This document shows positions 26,207-34,110 of a DNA stretch of 64,000 nucleotides, piece by piece (the stretch's first letter is position 1; each line of letters begins with the position of its first letter). Made by a program: the position numbers and the translations under genes. Origin of the DNA: Salinimicrobium sp049680855 (GTDB lineage: Bacteria; Bacteroidota; Bacteroidia; Flavobacteriales; Flavobacteriaceae); the NCBI RefSeq assembly GCF_049680855.1, contig NZ_JBMPGS010000003.1, positions 62,001-126,000 of the forward strand, given 5' to 3'. The notes below the pieces were generated by a model. The model had not been told where the DNA came from and made no database searches. It worked only from the letters and a program-made list of their open reading frames with translations.

Positions 26207-27748
26207 CTACAACGGAATATTCCCGTGCTTCCTGTCTGGCCTTAAAACTTCTTTGTTTTCGAGCATGCTAAATCCTTTCAGCAGTTTTCTGCGGGTATCT
26301 TTCGGCTGGATCACCTCATCAATAAATCCGCGTTTTGCAGCTTCAAAAGGGTTTGCAAATTTTTCGGCATATTCGGCCTCCTTTTCAGCTAATTTCTTTT
26401 CAGGATCTTCGGCGTTCTTTATTTCCTTCCTAAAAATAATTTCACTGGCTCCTTTTGCGCCCATTACAGCAATTTCTGCAGTTGGCCAAGCAAAATTAAG
26501 ATCGGCGCCAATATGTTTTGAATTCATCACATCATACGCACCACCGTAAGCTTTTCTAGTAATCACCGTCACTTTTGGCACTGTGGCCTCACTCAGCGCG
26601 TACAATAATTTAGCCCCATGTAATATGATCCCGTTCCACTCCTGGTCTGTTCCGGGAAGGAAGCCGGGAACATCCACCAAAACAAGCAACGGAATATTGA
26701 AACAGTCACAAAAACGGGTAAACCGCGCCGCCTTTCTGGAGCTTTCAACATCTAAAACTCCGGCAAGGCTCATGGGTTGATTGGCCACTATTCCTATACT
26801 TCTTCCCCCAAGCCGTGCAAAACCGACAATAATATTATCTGCATAATCTTTATGGATCTCAAAAAAGGAATTTTCATCAATGATTCCCTTGATCACTTCG
26901 TGCATATCGTAAGGCTTGTTTGCACTTTCAGGAATGAGATCATTTAGTTGTTCGCGATATTCTTCTCCAAGTTCATAAGGTAATTTTTCGGTAGTATGTT
27001 TGTTGCTCTGCGGAAGATAGCTCAGTAGCTTTTTAATATCTTCCAGGCAGGCAATATCATTGGTGGAAGTAACATGTGTCACGCCCGACTTTGTTGAATG
27101 TGTACTCGCTCCTCCCAGTTCTTCGGAAGTGACATTTTCATTGGTTACTGTCTTCACCACGTTTGGCCCCGTCACGAACATGTAACTGGAATCCTGAACC
27201 ATCAACGTAAAGTCTGTCATTGCAGGAGAGTATACCGCGCCACCGGCACAAGGCCCCATAATGGCAGAGATCTGCGGAATCACTCCCGATGCTTTTTGGT
27301 TGCGGTGAAAAATATCTGCGTAACCTCCAAGAGATCGAACTCCCTCCTGAATTCTCGCACCACCCGAATCATTTAATCCAATCACCGGCGCGCCAACTTT
27401 CATTGCATGATCCATTACTTTACAAATCTTTTCTGCATGGGTTTCTGAAAGTGCGCCGCCAAAAACCGTAAAATCCTGCGCGTATACATAAACGAGTCGG
27501 CCGTCAATAGTTCCGTAGCCTGTAACCACACCATCTCCATAGAACTTTTGTTCGTCCATTCCAAAATCTGTGGTGCGGTGGGTGACCAGCATTCCAATTT
27601 CTTCAAAAGAACCTTCATCCAGCAGGTAATCCAGTCTTTCACGAGCCGTTAATTTTCGTTTTTCATGTTGTTTGGCTATTCGTTTTTCACCACCTCCCAA
27701 CTTCGCTGCAGCTATTTTTTCGTTTAGTTTCTGTGTATTATCGCTCAT
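26207..27748 (-). CDS. pccB: Acyl-CoA carboxylase carboxyltransferase (beta) subunit
   Basis: This 513-aa protein is a biotin-dependent carboxyltransferase of the PccB type. It shows KLTARERLDYLLDEGSFEE at the N-terminus, FTVFGGALSETHAEKI, NDSGGARIQEGVRSL, and GPCAGGAVYSPAMTDF, the acyl-CoA-site loop. The C-terminal half has VDVPGFLPGTDQEWNGIILHGAKLLYA. It works with the biotin carboxylase and the carrier protein just upstream to carboxylate propionyl- or acetyl-CoA; propionyl-CoA is the likelier substrate for this subfamily. A terminator-like hairpin sits between it and accC at 27790-27809. Confidence 0.93.
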   Translation of the reverse strand: MSDNTQKLNEKIAAAKLGGGEKRIAKQHEKRKLTARERLDYLLDEGSFEEIGMLVTHRTTDFGMDEQKFYGDGVVTGYGTIDGRLVYVYAQDFTVFGGALSETHAEKICKVMDHAMKVGAPVIGLNDSGGARIQEGVRSLGGYADIFHRNQKASGVIPQISAIMGPCAGGAVYSPAMTDFTLMVQDSSYMFVTGPNVVKTVTNENVTSEELGGASTHSTKSGVTHVTSTNDIACLEDIKKLLSYLPQSNKHTTEKLPYELGEEYREQLNDLIPESANKPYDMHEVIKGIIDENSFFEIHKDYADNIIVGFARLGGRSIGIVANQPMSLAGVLDVESSRKAARFTRFCDCFNIPLLVLVDVPGFLPGTDQEWNGIILHGAKLLYALSEATVPKVTVITRKAYGGAYDVMNSKHIGADLNFAWPTAEIAVMGAKGASEIIFRKEIKNAEDPEKKLAEKEAEYAEKFANPFEAAKRGFIDEVIQPKDTRRKLLKGFSMLENKEVLRPDRKHGNIPL

Positions 27749-27789
27749 ATTTTATCTTCTGAATATAGTTGATCATTTAAAAGAGACTT

Positions 27790-27809
27790 AAAAAATGCCA
27801 TTTTTGGCA
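27790..27809 (-). terminator. Terminator-like hairpin between accC and pccB
   Basis: On the minus strand TGCCA, four A, TGGCA and then six T form an intrinsic-terminator-like structure. It lies between two genes of the same operon, so it could lower pccB expression relative to accC. It is also a copy of the dispersed palindrome. Confidence 0.4.
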
Positions 27810-27844
27810 CCTCTTTTATTATTATCATGAACCTTTTACAATTG

Positions 27845-29287
27845 TTAATTTGAAGGCAATCTAAGTTGTTGTTGATCGCGCAGGTACTGCTTTAAAGCAA
27901 TAACAGCTGCTAGTCGCGCCTCTTCTTCAATTTCAGATTCCAGTTTTTCTGCAGAATAATATTTCTTCACAAAGTGCGTATCAAAATTCCCACTTCGGAA
28001 GGCTTCATGCTCACACACAAATTTTCCGAAGGGAAGTGTCGTCATCACTCCTTCCACCTCATAAGAATTAATTGCCTGAATCATCAACTGAATGGCCTCT
28101 TCCCTGCTCTTCCCGTAGGTGATAAGCTTTGCAAGCATAGGGTCATAATATATTGGCACTTCCATGCCTTCTTCAAACCCGTCATCCAACCGAATTCCTT
28201 CTTGGTGTGGCGTTCTATATCGCTCCAGTTTTCCCACACTTGGCAGGAAATCATTCAGTGGGTCTTCAGCATAAACTCTCAGCTCCAGCGCATGCCCATT
28301 TATTTCAAGATCTTTTTGGGCAAATTTAAGCTCCTCGCCACGTGCTACTCTTATTTGCTGTTCTACAAGATCAATTCCGGTTATCAATTCGGTGACGGGA
28401 TGTTCTACCTGCAGGCGGGTATTCATTTCTAGAAAATAGAAATTCTTGTCATCATCCAACAGGAATTCTACGGTACCCGCACCTATATAGTCACAGGCTT
28501 TTGCCACTCGTACGGCTGCTTCGCCCATTTTCTTCCGAATTTCTTCTGTAAGAACTACAGAAGGAGCTTCCTCCACCACTTTTTGATGTCTTCGCTGTAT
28601 ACTGCATTCCCTCTCAAAAAGGTGAAGCGTATTGCCATGTGTATCTGCCAGCACCTGAATTTCAATATGCCGGGGCGAACTAATATATTTTTCAATAAAG
28701 ACCGAACCATCACCAAAAGCCGATTCTGCTTCGCTAATCGCTCGTTTCATTTGATCTGCAAGATCTTTTTCCTTTTCTACGATTCGCATCCCTTTACCAC
28801 CGCCACCGGCCGATGCTTTGATGAGGATAGGAAATCCTATTTCTAAAGCAATCTTCTTAGCTTCTTCTACATCTGTAATAGCTTCATCAATTCCCGGAAC
28901 CATGGGAATATCATACTTCTTTACAGCTTCCTTGGCTGCAAGTTTGCTTCCCATAATGGTAATAGCTTTAGACCTGGGACCAATAAAGGTGATCCCATTC
29001 TTCTCCACATCTTCAGCAAAACCGGCATTTTCACTTAAAAAACCATATCCTGGATGAATGCCATCCACCTTCAGTTGTTGTGCTGCTTCAATAATCTTAT
29101 CCCCTCTCAAATATGATTCGCTGGAAGGCGCTTCCCCAATAAGCACAGCTTCATCTGCGAATTTTACGTGCGGTGCGTTCCTGTCCGCAGTGGAGTAAAC
29201 AGCAACGGTTTTAATTCCCATCTTTTGGGCCGTTTTCATCACTCTCAGGGCGATCTCTCCACGGTTTGCTACAAGTATTTTCTTCAT
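27845..29287 (-). CDS. accC: Biotin carboxylase subunit of acyl-CoA carboxylase
   Basis: The 480-aa protein is a biotin carboxylase with an ATP-grasp core. It opens with KKILVANRGEIALRVMKTA and shows SAGGGGKGMRIVEKEKD near residues 160-176, ECSIQRRHQKVVEEAPS, EMNTRLQVEHPVTELITGIDLV near residues 290-311 and RVYAEDPLNDFLPS. It carboxylates the biotin on the small carrier encoded just before it. Typical AccC is about 450 aa, and the extra tail (EIEEEARLAAVIALKQYLRDQQQ) is common in acyl-CoA carboxylases. I cannot tell from sequence whether acetyl-CoA or propionyl-CoA carboxylase is meant. Confidence 0.95.
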   Translation of the reverse strand: MKKILVANRGEIALRVMKTAQKMGIKTVAVYSTADRNAPHVKFADEAVLIGEAPSSESYLRGDKIIEAAQQLKVDGIHPGYGFLSENAGFAEDVEKNGITFIGPRSKAITIMGSKLAAKEAVKKYDIPMVPGIDEAITDVEEAKKIALEIGFPILIKASAGGGGKGMRIVEKEKDLADQMKRAISEAESAFGDGSVFIEKYISSPRHIEIQVLADTHGNTLHLFERECSIQRRHQKVVEEAPSVVLTEEIRKKMGEAAVRVAKACDYIGAGTVEFLLDDDKNFYFLEMNTRLQVEHPVTELITGIDLVEQQIRVARGEELKFAQKDLEINGHALELRVYAEDPLNDFLPSVGKLERYRTPHQEGIRLDDGFEEGMEVPIYYDPMLAKLITYGKSREEAIQLMIQAINSYEVEGVMTTLPFGKFVCEHEAFRSGNFDTHFVKKYYSAEKLESEIEEEARLAAVIALKQYLRDQQQLRLPSN

Positions 29288-29317
29288 GGTATTTTATTTC
29301 TTAAGGCACTGCAGGCC

Positions 29318-29334
29318 CAAAAATGACATTTTTG
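29318..29334. repeat. Palindrome CAAAAATGACATTTTTG between accB and accC
   Basis: A perfect inverted repeat of two 8-base arms with one spacer base. It is one of several copies of a dispersed motif, CAAAAATGnCATTTTTG, found between genes and sometimes in coding DNA across the window. Confidence 0.7.
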
Positions 29335-29363
29335 AATTAGTTTCTAAATGTTTAGGAAAAAGG

Positions 29364-29849
29364 TTACTCCATTTCTATGAGTAACTGATTTTTGTCTACC
29401 GTCTCCCCAACTTTGACCGTGACGGTCTTGATGATCCCGTCTTTTGGTGCCGTAAGGGAATTCTCCATTTTCATGGCTTCCAGTACCAAGAGGTAGTCAC
29501 CCGCTTTCACCTCGTCGCCTTCTTTAACACTCACGTCAAGGATAAGACCGGGCATGGGAGCCTTTATGGTGTTTGCGGCCTGTGAAGTGCCAAGGGAAAG
29601 TCCCATCTCGTCAATAAGAAGATCCAGTTCGTTTGACACTTTTACAGTATATGCTTCGGAATTTAGTTTTACCGTGTATTCTCTTCGGAAGAAATCCTGC
29701 TTTAGAATATGAGCTTTAAGAGACTTATTTTCTTTTAAAATATGATAATTCAAAGGAGAAACCTCTCGAGAATCCAGGGCTTCAATTTCTTCCTGACTGA
29801 ACTCAAACTCATAGGAATCGTTCACTTTGACTTTGTACTTTTTCTCCAT
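29364..29849 (-). CDS. accB: Biotin carboxyl carrier subunit
   Basis: The 161-aa protein carries the biotinylation motif EAMKMEN with the target Lys at residue 127. It sits in a C-terminal biotinyl domain (residues 95-161, KAPMPGLILDVSVKEGDEVKAGD). The N-terminal 90 residues are a short adaptor region. It is first in the leftward operon accB-accC-pccB. A perfect 17-bp palindrome (CAAAAATGACATTTTTG) occupies the gap to accC. The gene is divergent from the tiny-gene array at 30183. Confidence 0.93.
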   Translation of the reverse strand: MEKKYKVKVNDSYEFEFSQEEIEALDSREVSPLNYHILKENKSLKAHILKQDFFRREYTVKLNSEAYTVKVSNELDLLIDEMGLSLGTSQAANTIKAPMPGLILDVSVKEGDEVKAGDYLLVLEAMKMENSLTAPKDGIIKTVTVKVGETVDKNQLLIEME

Positions 29850-29981
29850 ATTTTCTAATGTAAAAGCTGATTTTAAAGGTCTTTTTGTAAATATAGAAAA
29901 TTATGGCTGATTTTATTGAGATGTTGAGAACCTACAACTTTTCAAGCCTGTTCAAACCTAAAGTACATTTCCCTTGCTATT

Positions 29982-29998
29982 CAAAAAAGGCATTTTTG
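29982..29998. repeat. Copy of the 17-bp palindrome upstream of the tiny-gene array
   Basis: CAAAAAAGGCATTTTTG, one mismatch from the consensus, lies 185 bases before the first tiny gene and 133 bases before accB on the other strand. Confidence 0.55.
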
Positions 29999-30092
29999 AA
30001 TTCTATTATTAAGAACAACCAACTGGATATCAGTTAAATGAGAAGGATTTTACTTTCAAAACTGAATGTAATAGTTAAAGATCTGTTAATTC

Positions 30093-30115
30093 AGTACTTG
30101 TTTATACCCAGTACT
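30093..30115. promoter_or_regulatory. Two AGTACT sites upstream of the array
   Basis: The hexamer palindrome AGTACT occurs at 30093-30098 and 30110-30115, starts 17 bases apart, in the control region of the tiny-gene array. It might be a paired operator. Only this spacing is seen, and the promoter itself is not clear, so the call is weak. Confidence 0.25.
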
Positions 30116-30182
30116 GTAACAAAATTATAGATAAACAGTCTTTTAAGTACAATCAATCTTTTAACTATTAAATATTTCAATC

Positions 30183-30317
30183 ATGGAAACTCTGGTAAAT
30201 ATCATCGAAAACTACAATATCATTAAAGAAGGCGGACTCACCCACAGAAAACATTTTCTAAACCAGAAAATTTCAGGAAAGAACAGCTGGTATAACAGAA
30301 GACGATACGCCTTATAA
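30183..30317 (+). CDS. Tiny gene 1, 44 aa, NxWxxRRRYA family (left flanking paralogue)
   Basis: The peptide starts METLVNIIENYNIIKEGG and ends with a basic/aromatic tail SWYNRRRYAL. It shares about half its residues with tiny gene 7, including ENYN, IIKEGG/VIKEGG, THR, HF, NQK, and WYNR. I do not recognise a named family. It has no signal peptide, no membrane helix and no cysteine. It is the first of seven consecutive short frames on this strand, which end in the terminator at 31211-31248. Because two such 44-aa frames bracket five shorter ones with the same tail, translation is very likely. Confidence 0.7.
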   Translation: METLVNIIENYNIIKEGGLTHRKHFLNQKISGKNSWYNRRRYAL

Positions 30318-30358
30318 TAAAATAGATAAGTAAATCATCAATCTAAAAAACGAACATC

Positions 30359-30442
30359 ATGAGAACTTCAGACAAAAAGCACTTTTTCAACGCAGTATCT
30401 TCAGCAAAAGACAACTGGACAGAGAAAAGAAGATATGCCTAA
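30359..30442 (+). CDS. Tiny gene 2, 27 aa, array repeat unit
   Basis: The 27-aa peptide reads MRTSDKKHFFNAVSSAKDNW, then TEKRRYA. It is the first of four near-identical copies with exact 136-base spacing. Its start is preceded by the conserved TCATCAATCTAAAAAACG and CATC before ATG, which is shared with tiny genes 3-6 in near-identical form. It is a basic, hydrophilic peptide with two aromatic positions (F9-F10 and W20) and a conserved NW-TEKRRYA ending. Function is unknown. Confidence 0.7.
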   Translation: MRTSDKKHFFNAVSSAKDNWTEKRRYA

Positions 30443-30494
30443 TCAGCATAAGCCCTCCAAAAAATTTAATTCATCAATCTAAAAAACAAATATC

Positions 30495-30578
30495 ATGAAA
30501 ACTTCAGACAAAAAGCACTTTTTCAATACAGTATCTTCAGTAAAAGACAACTGGACAGAAAAAAGAAGATATGCCTAA
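30495..30578 (+). CDS. Tiny gene 3, 27 aa, array repeat unit
   Basis: This copy is MKTSDKKHFFNTVSSVKDNW followed by TEKRRYA. It differs from tiny gene 2 at residues 2 (K for R), 12 (T for A) and 16 (V for A). The frame, length and tail are kept. The upstream spacer differs from the others by only a few bases, so the unit seems recently duplicated. Confidence 0.68.
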   Translation: MKTSDKKHFFNTVSSVKDNWTEKRRYA

Positions 30579-30630
30579 TCAGCATAAGCCCTCCAAAAAA
30601 TTTAATTCATTAATCTAAAAAACAAATATC

Positions 30631-30714
30631 ATGAGAACTTCAGACAAAAAACACTTTTTCAACGCAGTATCTTCAGCAAAAGACAACTGGACAGGGAAAA
30701 GAAGATATGCCTAA
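30631..30714 (+). CDS. Tiny gene 4, 27 aa, array repeat unit
   Basis: This copy is MRTSDKKHFFNAVSSAKDNW followed by TGKRRYA. It differs from tiny gene 2 only at residue 22 (G for E), in the otherwise conserved tail. Confidence 0.68.
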   Translation: MRTSDKKHFFNAVSSAKDNWTGKRRYA

Positions 30715-30766
30715 TCAGCATAAGTCCTCCAAAAAATTTAATTCATCAATCTAAAAAAAAAATATC

Positions 30767-30850
30767 ATGAGAACTTCAGACAAAAAGCACTTTTTCAACG
30801 CAGTATCTTCAGTAAAAGACAACTGGACAGAGAAAAGAAGATATGCCTAA
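30767..30850 (+). CDS. Tiny gene 5, 27 aa, array repeat unit
   Basis: This copy is MRTSDKKHFFNAVSSVKDNW followed by TEKRRYA, differing from tiny gene 2 only at residue 16 (V for A). Copies 2-5 differ at a few codons only, and all changes keep the open frame. Confidence 0.68.
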   Translation: MRTSDKKHFFNAVSSVKDNWTEKRRYA

Positions 30851-30902
30851 TCAGCATAAGCCCTCCAAAAAAATTTAATTCAACAATCTAAAAACGAACA
30901 TC

Positions 30903-30992
30903 ATGAAAGCACAGGAAAAAAAACAGTTCTGGAACACGATTCCACCCTCAAAAAGAGATAATTGGACAGAAAAGAGACGTTACGGTCACTGA
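30903..30992 (+). CDS. Tiny gene 6, 29 aa, divergent array member
   Basis: This peptide is MKAQEKKQFWNTIPPSKRDN then WTEKRRYGH. It has the same KK-x-F-x-N start and NWTEKRRY tail but a changed middle and a two-residue longer end. Its ATG is exactly 136 bases after that of tiny gene 5, so it descends from the same unit but has diverged. Confidence 0.66.
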   Translation: MKAQEKKQFWNTIPPSKRDNWTEKRRYGH

Positions 30993-31038
30993 GAAGAAGA
31001 TATTAAACCATGCTATTTTAGCACAAAAACAGCAAATC

Positions 31039-31173
31039 ATGACAACTTTAGAACACGTTATTGAAAACTATAATGTCATTAAGGAAGGAGGAATTACTCA
31101 TAGGAGACATTTTATGAACCAGAAATCATCGCAAAGGAATACCTGGTACAACAGAAAACGTTACGCCAACTAA
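31039..31173 (+). CDS. Tiny gene 7, 44 aa, right flanking paralogue
   Basis: The peptide starts MTTLEHVIENYNVIKEGG and continues with a THRRHFMNQK stretch and the tail TWYNRKRYAN. It pairs with tiny gene 1 in length and layout and with the 27-mers in its tail. It is the last frame before the terminator at 31211-31248. Its upstream spacer differs from that of the repeat units. Confidence 0.7.
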   Translation: MTTLEHVIENYNVIKEGGITHRRHFMNQKSSQRNTWYNRKRYAN

Positions 31174-31210
31174 CCTTAAAAATCAGCAGGATGAAGAATT
31201 TAAAAAGATG

Positions 31211-31248
31211 AGCCGGTACAAGGGAAATTGTTACCGGCTTTTTTTTGC
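31211..31248 (+). terminator. Intrinsic terminator closing the tiny-gene array
   Basis: AGCCGGTA pairs with TACCGGCT over a 13-base loop and is followed by nine T. It lies 37 bases past the last tiny gene, on the same strand, and also insulates the convergent cydB gene. Confidence 0.88.
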
Positions 31249-31268
31249 TCTTATATAAGATTCTGTTT

Positions 31269-32288
31269 TTACTTTTCCAGCACCTTTATCATCCTGAAAG
31301 ACTTCATCAAGTGAAACAAACCTGGTAGAATAAAGAACCCACCAATTAACAGCATAATCGCAAGATTTTTAATTGTAGCTTCCGGCGCAACATTTTCCAG
31401 TAAACTTACCTCTTCGTTTTGTGTAATGATAATGTAGGGAAAATGAGCCACCAGGGCAGCAAAAAGAACCAGTACTACCTGGAATCCCGCAAGATACCGA
31501 CTTCCAATTCTATTCTCATTCCTAATGAATCTCCAAAGTGGGATGAGCAATAAACCTGATAAACCAATACATGCCAGTGAAACAGGATTGTGAATGAAAT
31601 CCTGAATAAATTCTATGCCATTGAAATATCCGTAAACGATAAGAAGGAATCCAATTACTACTAAGGCTATTGTAAACGCGGCAGATTGCCGACTGAAAAA
31701 TTTTCTGGGTGCACCTTCAGTTTCCCCAATGAGTAAAGTAGATGCCAGGAAAGCGCAAAGTGCAGCATAAAATAACCCCACGAGCAGCGTGAACATATTT
31801 AACCATGGATGGATAAAAATATCCATAAAATGAACTTCAGAATAATCTTCCGTTAACAGGATCTCTCCGCTAATCAGGGCGCCAAAGGACATTCCGAGGA
31901 AAATAGGAGTTATTAAACTTGAGATCCTGAACATCCAGTTGTAGAGTACCTGCGACCGATCTACCACGGCATCATAATGCCTGAAAATAAAAGCCACACC
32001 CCGCATGGTAATACCAAGTAGCACCAGCGTAAATGGTATATGAAGATACACAATGATCACATTAAAATACACCGGAAAAGCAATCCATAAGATCACAATA
32101 AGAATGATAAGCCATATATGGTTGGCTTCCCAAATAGGACCCATTACCCTGTAAATGGTGTCACGGGTCATGGATTTATTTTTTTCCACAGTAAATAATT
32201 CTACTATCCCGGCTCCAAAGTCGGCACCTCCCAACAGGACGTACAGGAAAAAGGAGAAAAGAAGAAAAAACAAAACAACGTATAACAT
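31269..32288 (-). CDS. cydB: CydB, cytochrome bd oxidase subunit II
   Basis: The 339-aa membrane protein has the subunit II start YVVLFFLLFSFFLYVLLGGADFGAGIVELF, a family hallmark near residues 2-32. A second conserved region is MGPIWEANHIWLIILIVILWIAFP near residues 50-73. There are about eight membrane helices. With CydA it forms the quinol oxidase that reduces oxygen with high affinity. It ends 20 bases from the end of the tiny-gene array terminator and starts 3 bases after the cydA stop. Confidence 0.93.
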   Translation of the reverse strand: MLYVVLFFLLFSFFLYVLLGGADFGAGIVELFTVEKNKSMTRDTIYRVMGPIWEANHIWLIILIVILWIAFPVYFNVIIVYLHIPFTLVLLGITMRGVAFIFRHYDAVVDRSQVLYNWMFRISSLITPIFLGMSFGALISGEILLTEDYSEVHFMDIFIHPWLNMFTLLVGLFYAALCAFLASTLLIGETEGAPRKFFSRQSAAFTIALVVIGFLLIVYGYFNGIEFIQDFIHNPVSLACIGLSGLLLIPLWRFIRNENRIGSRYLAGFQVVLVLFAALVAHFPYIIITQNEEVSLLENVAPEATIKNLAIMLLIGGFFILPGLFHLMKSFRMIKVLEK

Positions 32289-32290
32289 AG

Positions 32291-33592
32291 CTACTCGTTT
32301 GAAGAATTTAGTGCCTTAATTTGCCTTCCCATCAACCAAGTTACTGTAAGGGCAAGGATGATGTAGACCATAAGGTACATATAGAAACTGAATTTCATGC
32401 CGGGCATTGGAGTGACCGCATCTTTGGTTTTCATGATGCCATGGATTATCCAGGGTTGGCGACCTACTTCTGTAACCACCCAACCTGCTTCTATCGCAAT
32501 GAAGCCTAAGGGAGCTAAAAAGATAAAGAATAACCAGTATGCCTTTTTGTTAAACCAGGATTTCTTCTTTAGACTTATAAAGTAAAAAATAGCTGCAAGT
32601 ACTAACAGGCTTCCAATTCCCACCATGATCTGGAACGCATAATGTACAATAGCGACAGGGGGCAGTTCATCATCGGGAAAGTCATTAAGACCCTGTACCT
32701 CTGCATCAAAATCTCCAAAAGCCAAAAATGAGAGCGCTTTTGGGATCTCTACTTTATGAGTAACTATACGCTTCTCTTCATCTACAATTCCGCCAATATA
32801 AAGAGGAGCACCGTTTTCAGTTTCATAATGTGCTTCCATAGCAGCAAGTTTCACAGGCTGTCGTTCGGCAACATCTTTAGCCGAAATATCCCCGCTTATT
32901 GGCTGTAATATTGCCGCTATCGCTCCAAAAATTATTGATATTTTAAATGCCTTTTTATGAACTTCTACTTTTCGATTTTTAAAAATCTGGAAGGCATGAA
33001 TTCCCGCCACTCCAAAACTGGTAGCCACAAAAGCCGCAAGAGTCATATGCAAAGCCTGGGTGAACCAGGCAGGATTTAGAAATGCCTGCACAGGATCAAT
33101 ATTTGTAAACTCCCCGTTTATATAATCAAATCCTGTGGGCGCATTCATCCAGCCGTTGGCTGAAACTACCAGGATTCCCGATGCCACTCCTGCAATTCCT
33201 ATAATGATCCCGGTAAACCAATGAAATTTTTCAGGAATTTTATTCCAGCCATAGAGATAGAAACCAAGGGCAATAGCTTCTATAAAGAACGCAGCTCCTT
33301 CCAGGGAAAAAGGCATCCCTATGATTGGCCCGGCATGTTTCATAAATTCCGGCCATAGCATTCCCAGTTCAAAAGATAATGCTGTTCCTGAAACTGCTCC
33401 CGTGACGAAGAAAATGGCTACTCCTTTTTGCCAGGACTTCGTAAGTTGTAAATAAACAGGATTCCTCGTGTTTAACCACTTTTTATGCGACACTACCATA
33501 AAGAAAGGCATCACCATCCCTATACAGGCAAAGATAATATGAAACCCAAGTGTAAAGGCCATTTGAAGCCGCGCATAATCCAGATTTTCCAT
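32291..33592 (-). CDS. cydA: CydA, cytochrome bd oxidase subunit I (short Q-loop type)
   Basis: The 433-aa protein has the haem ligand region LGFHIIFACIGMVMP near the N-terminus and the conserved MLWPEFMKHAGPIIGMPFSLEG near residues 75-96. GWVVTEVGRQPWIIHG near residue 375 is also present. Typical proteobacterial CydA is over 500 aa. The shorter length suggests a short quinol-binding loop, as in the CIO-type subgroup. It is the first gene of a two-gene leftward operon with cydB. No oxygen-responsive operator is recognised upstream. Confidence 0.92.
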   Translation of the reverse strand: MENLDYARLQMAFTLGFHIIFACIGMVMPFFMVVSHKKWLNTRNPVYLQLTKSWQKGVAIFFVTGAVSGTALSFELGMLWPEFMKHAGPIIGMPFSLEGAAFFIEAIALGFYLYGWNKIPEKFHWFTGIIIGIAGVASGILVVSANGWMNAPTGFDYINGEFTNIDPVQAFLNPAWFTQALHMTLAAFVATSFGVAGIHAFQIFKNRKVEVHKKAFKISIIFGAIAAILQPISGDISAKDVAERQPVKLAAMEAHYETENGAPLYIGGIVDEEKRIVTHKVEIPKALSFLAFGDFDAEVQGLNDFPDDELPPVAIVHYAFQIMVGIGSLLVLAAIFYFISLKKKSWFNKKAYWLFFIFLAPLGFIAIEAGWVVTEVGRQPWIIHGIMKTKDAVTPMPGMKFSFYMYLMVYIILALTVTWLMGRQIKALNSSNE

Positions 33593-34110
33593 TTCAAAAA
33601 ATTAACGTGAATGTTCTATTTTTAAGTTGACATTCCCTGTTTTTCAATGTATAAATTTAGGAAATTATCCTGCGGAGGACGCAATGCTCCTTTACTAATA
33701 TCGAAGTTTTTTTATCCTATAGTTGCGGGAAGAAAGGAGTTAAAAAAATACCCTTTTTGAAACGAGAAATTCAAATGTAAAATCCCTTGAAACAAAATAA
33801 TTGAGAAAGGATTTTTCCTGATAGACCTTCAGAAATGCATTTTTATCATCCTGCTCCTGAAATTCTTCACCTATATATCTTAAAATTATCTTAAAATCAA
33901 GGCATTAGAGCTCTTTTAGGTTCCATTTTATCTAGAAATAACGGCTCGAGCAATTCACAAAAAATTATAATTTATTATCATTCACATACTTATAATTTTT
34001 ATTATATTGATAATCCTTAAGTTTTTAAGGAAAAAATAAAAGGAGTCTGTAAAATATATCATATAAACTTACCGGAACAATAATTGTTTGAATTAGCCGA
34101 ATTCAACGAA
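33593..34110. other. Long intergenic region upstream of cydA
   Basis: This AT-rich 518-base stretch holds no recognised gene. On the plus strand it has an inverted repeat CCTTAA-GTTT-TTAAGG at 34015-34030 and ends in a terminator at 34111-34139. On the minus strand it should hold the cydAB promoter. The only longer frame (37 codons at 33648) is not convincing. Confidence 0.4.

Larger units (their letters stand above)
30359..30902 (+). repeat. Four tandem 136-bp units covering tiny genes 2-5
   Basis: Start codons at 30359, 30495, 30631, 30767 and 30903 are each exactly 136 bases apart. Units are nearly identical over both gene and spacer (the spacer keeps TCAGCATAAGCCCTCCAAAA and a TTTAATTCATCAATCTAAAA stretch), indicating recent tandem duplication. 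Confidence 0.9.

Noticed and set aside
27974..28432. A 152-residue plus-strand frame
   Set aside because: It lies wholly inside accC on the opposite strand and has no recognisable protein features.
30183..31173. CRISPR array
   Set aside because: The repeat units are 136 bases, code in frame for nearly the same peptide, and have no short spacers.
30183..31173. RiPP precursor cluster or type I toxin family
   Set aside because: There are no modification or export genes nearby, the tail rather than a core is conserved, and no membrane helix is present. Kept only as an alternative to test.
33648..33761. A 37-codon frame upstream of cydA
   Set aside because: It has no conserved neighbour, promoter or coding-like composition and may be chance.
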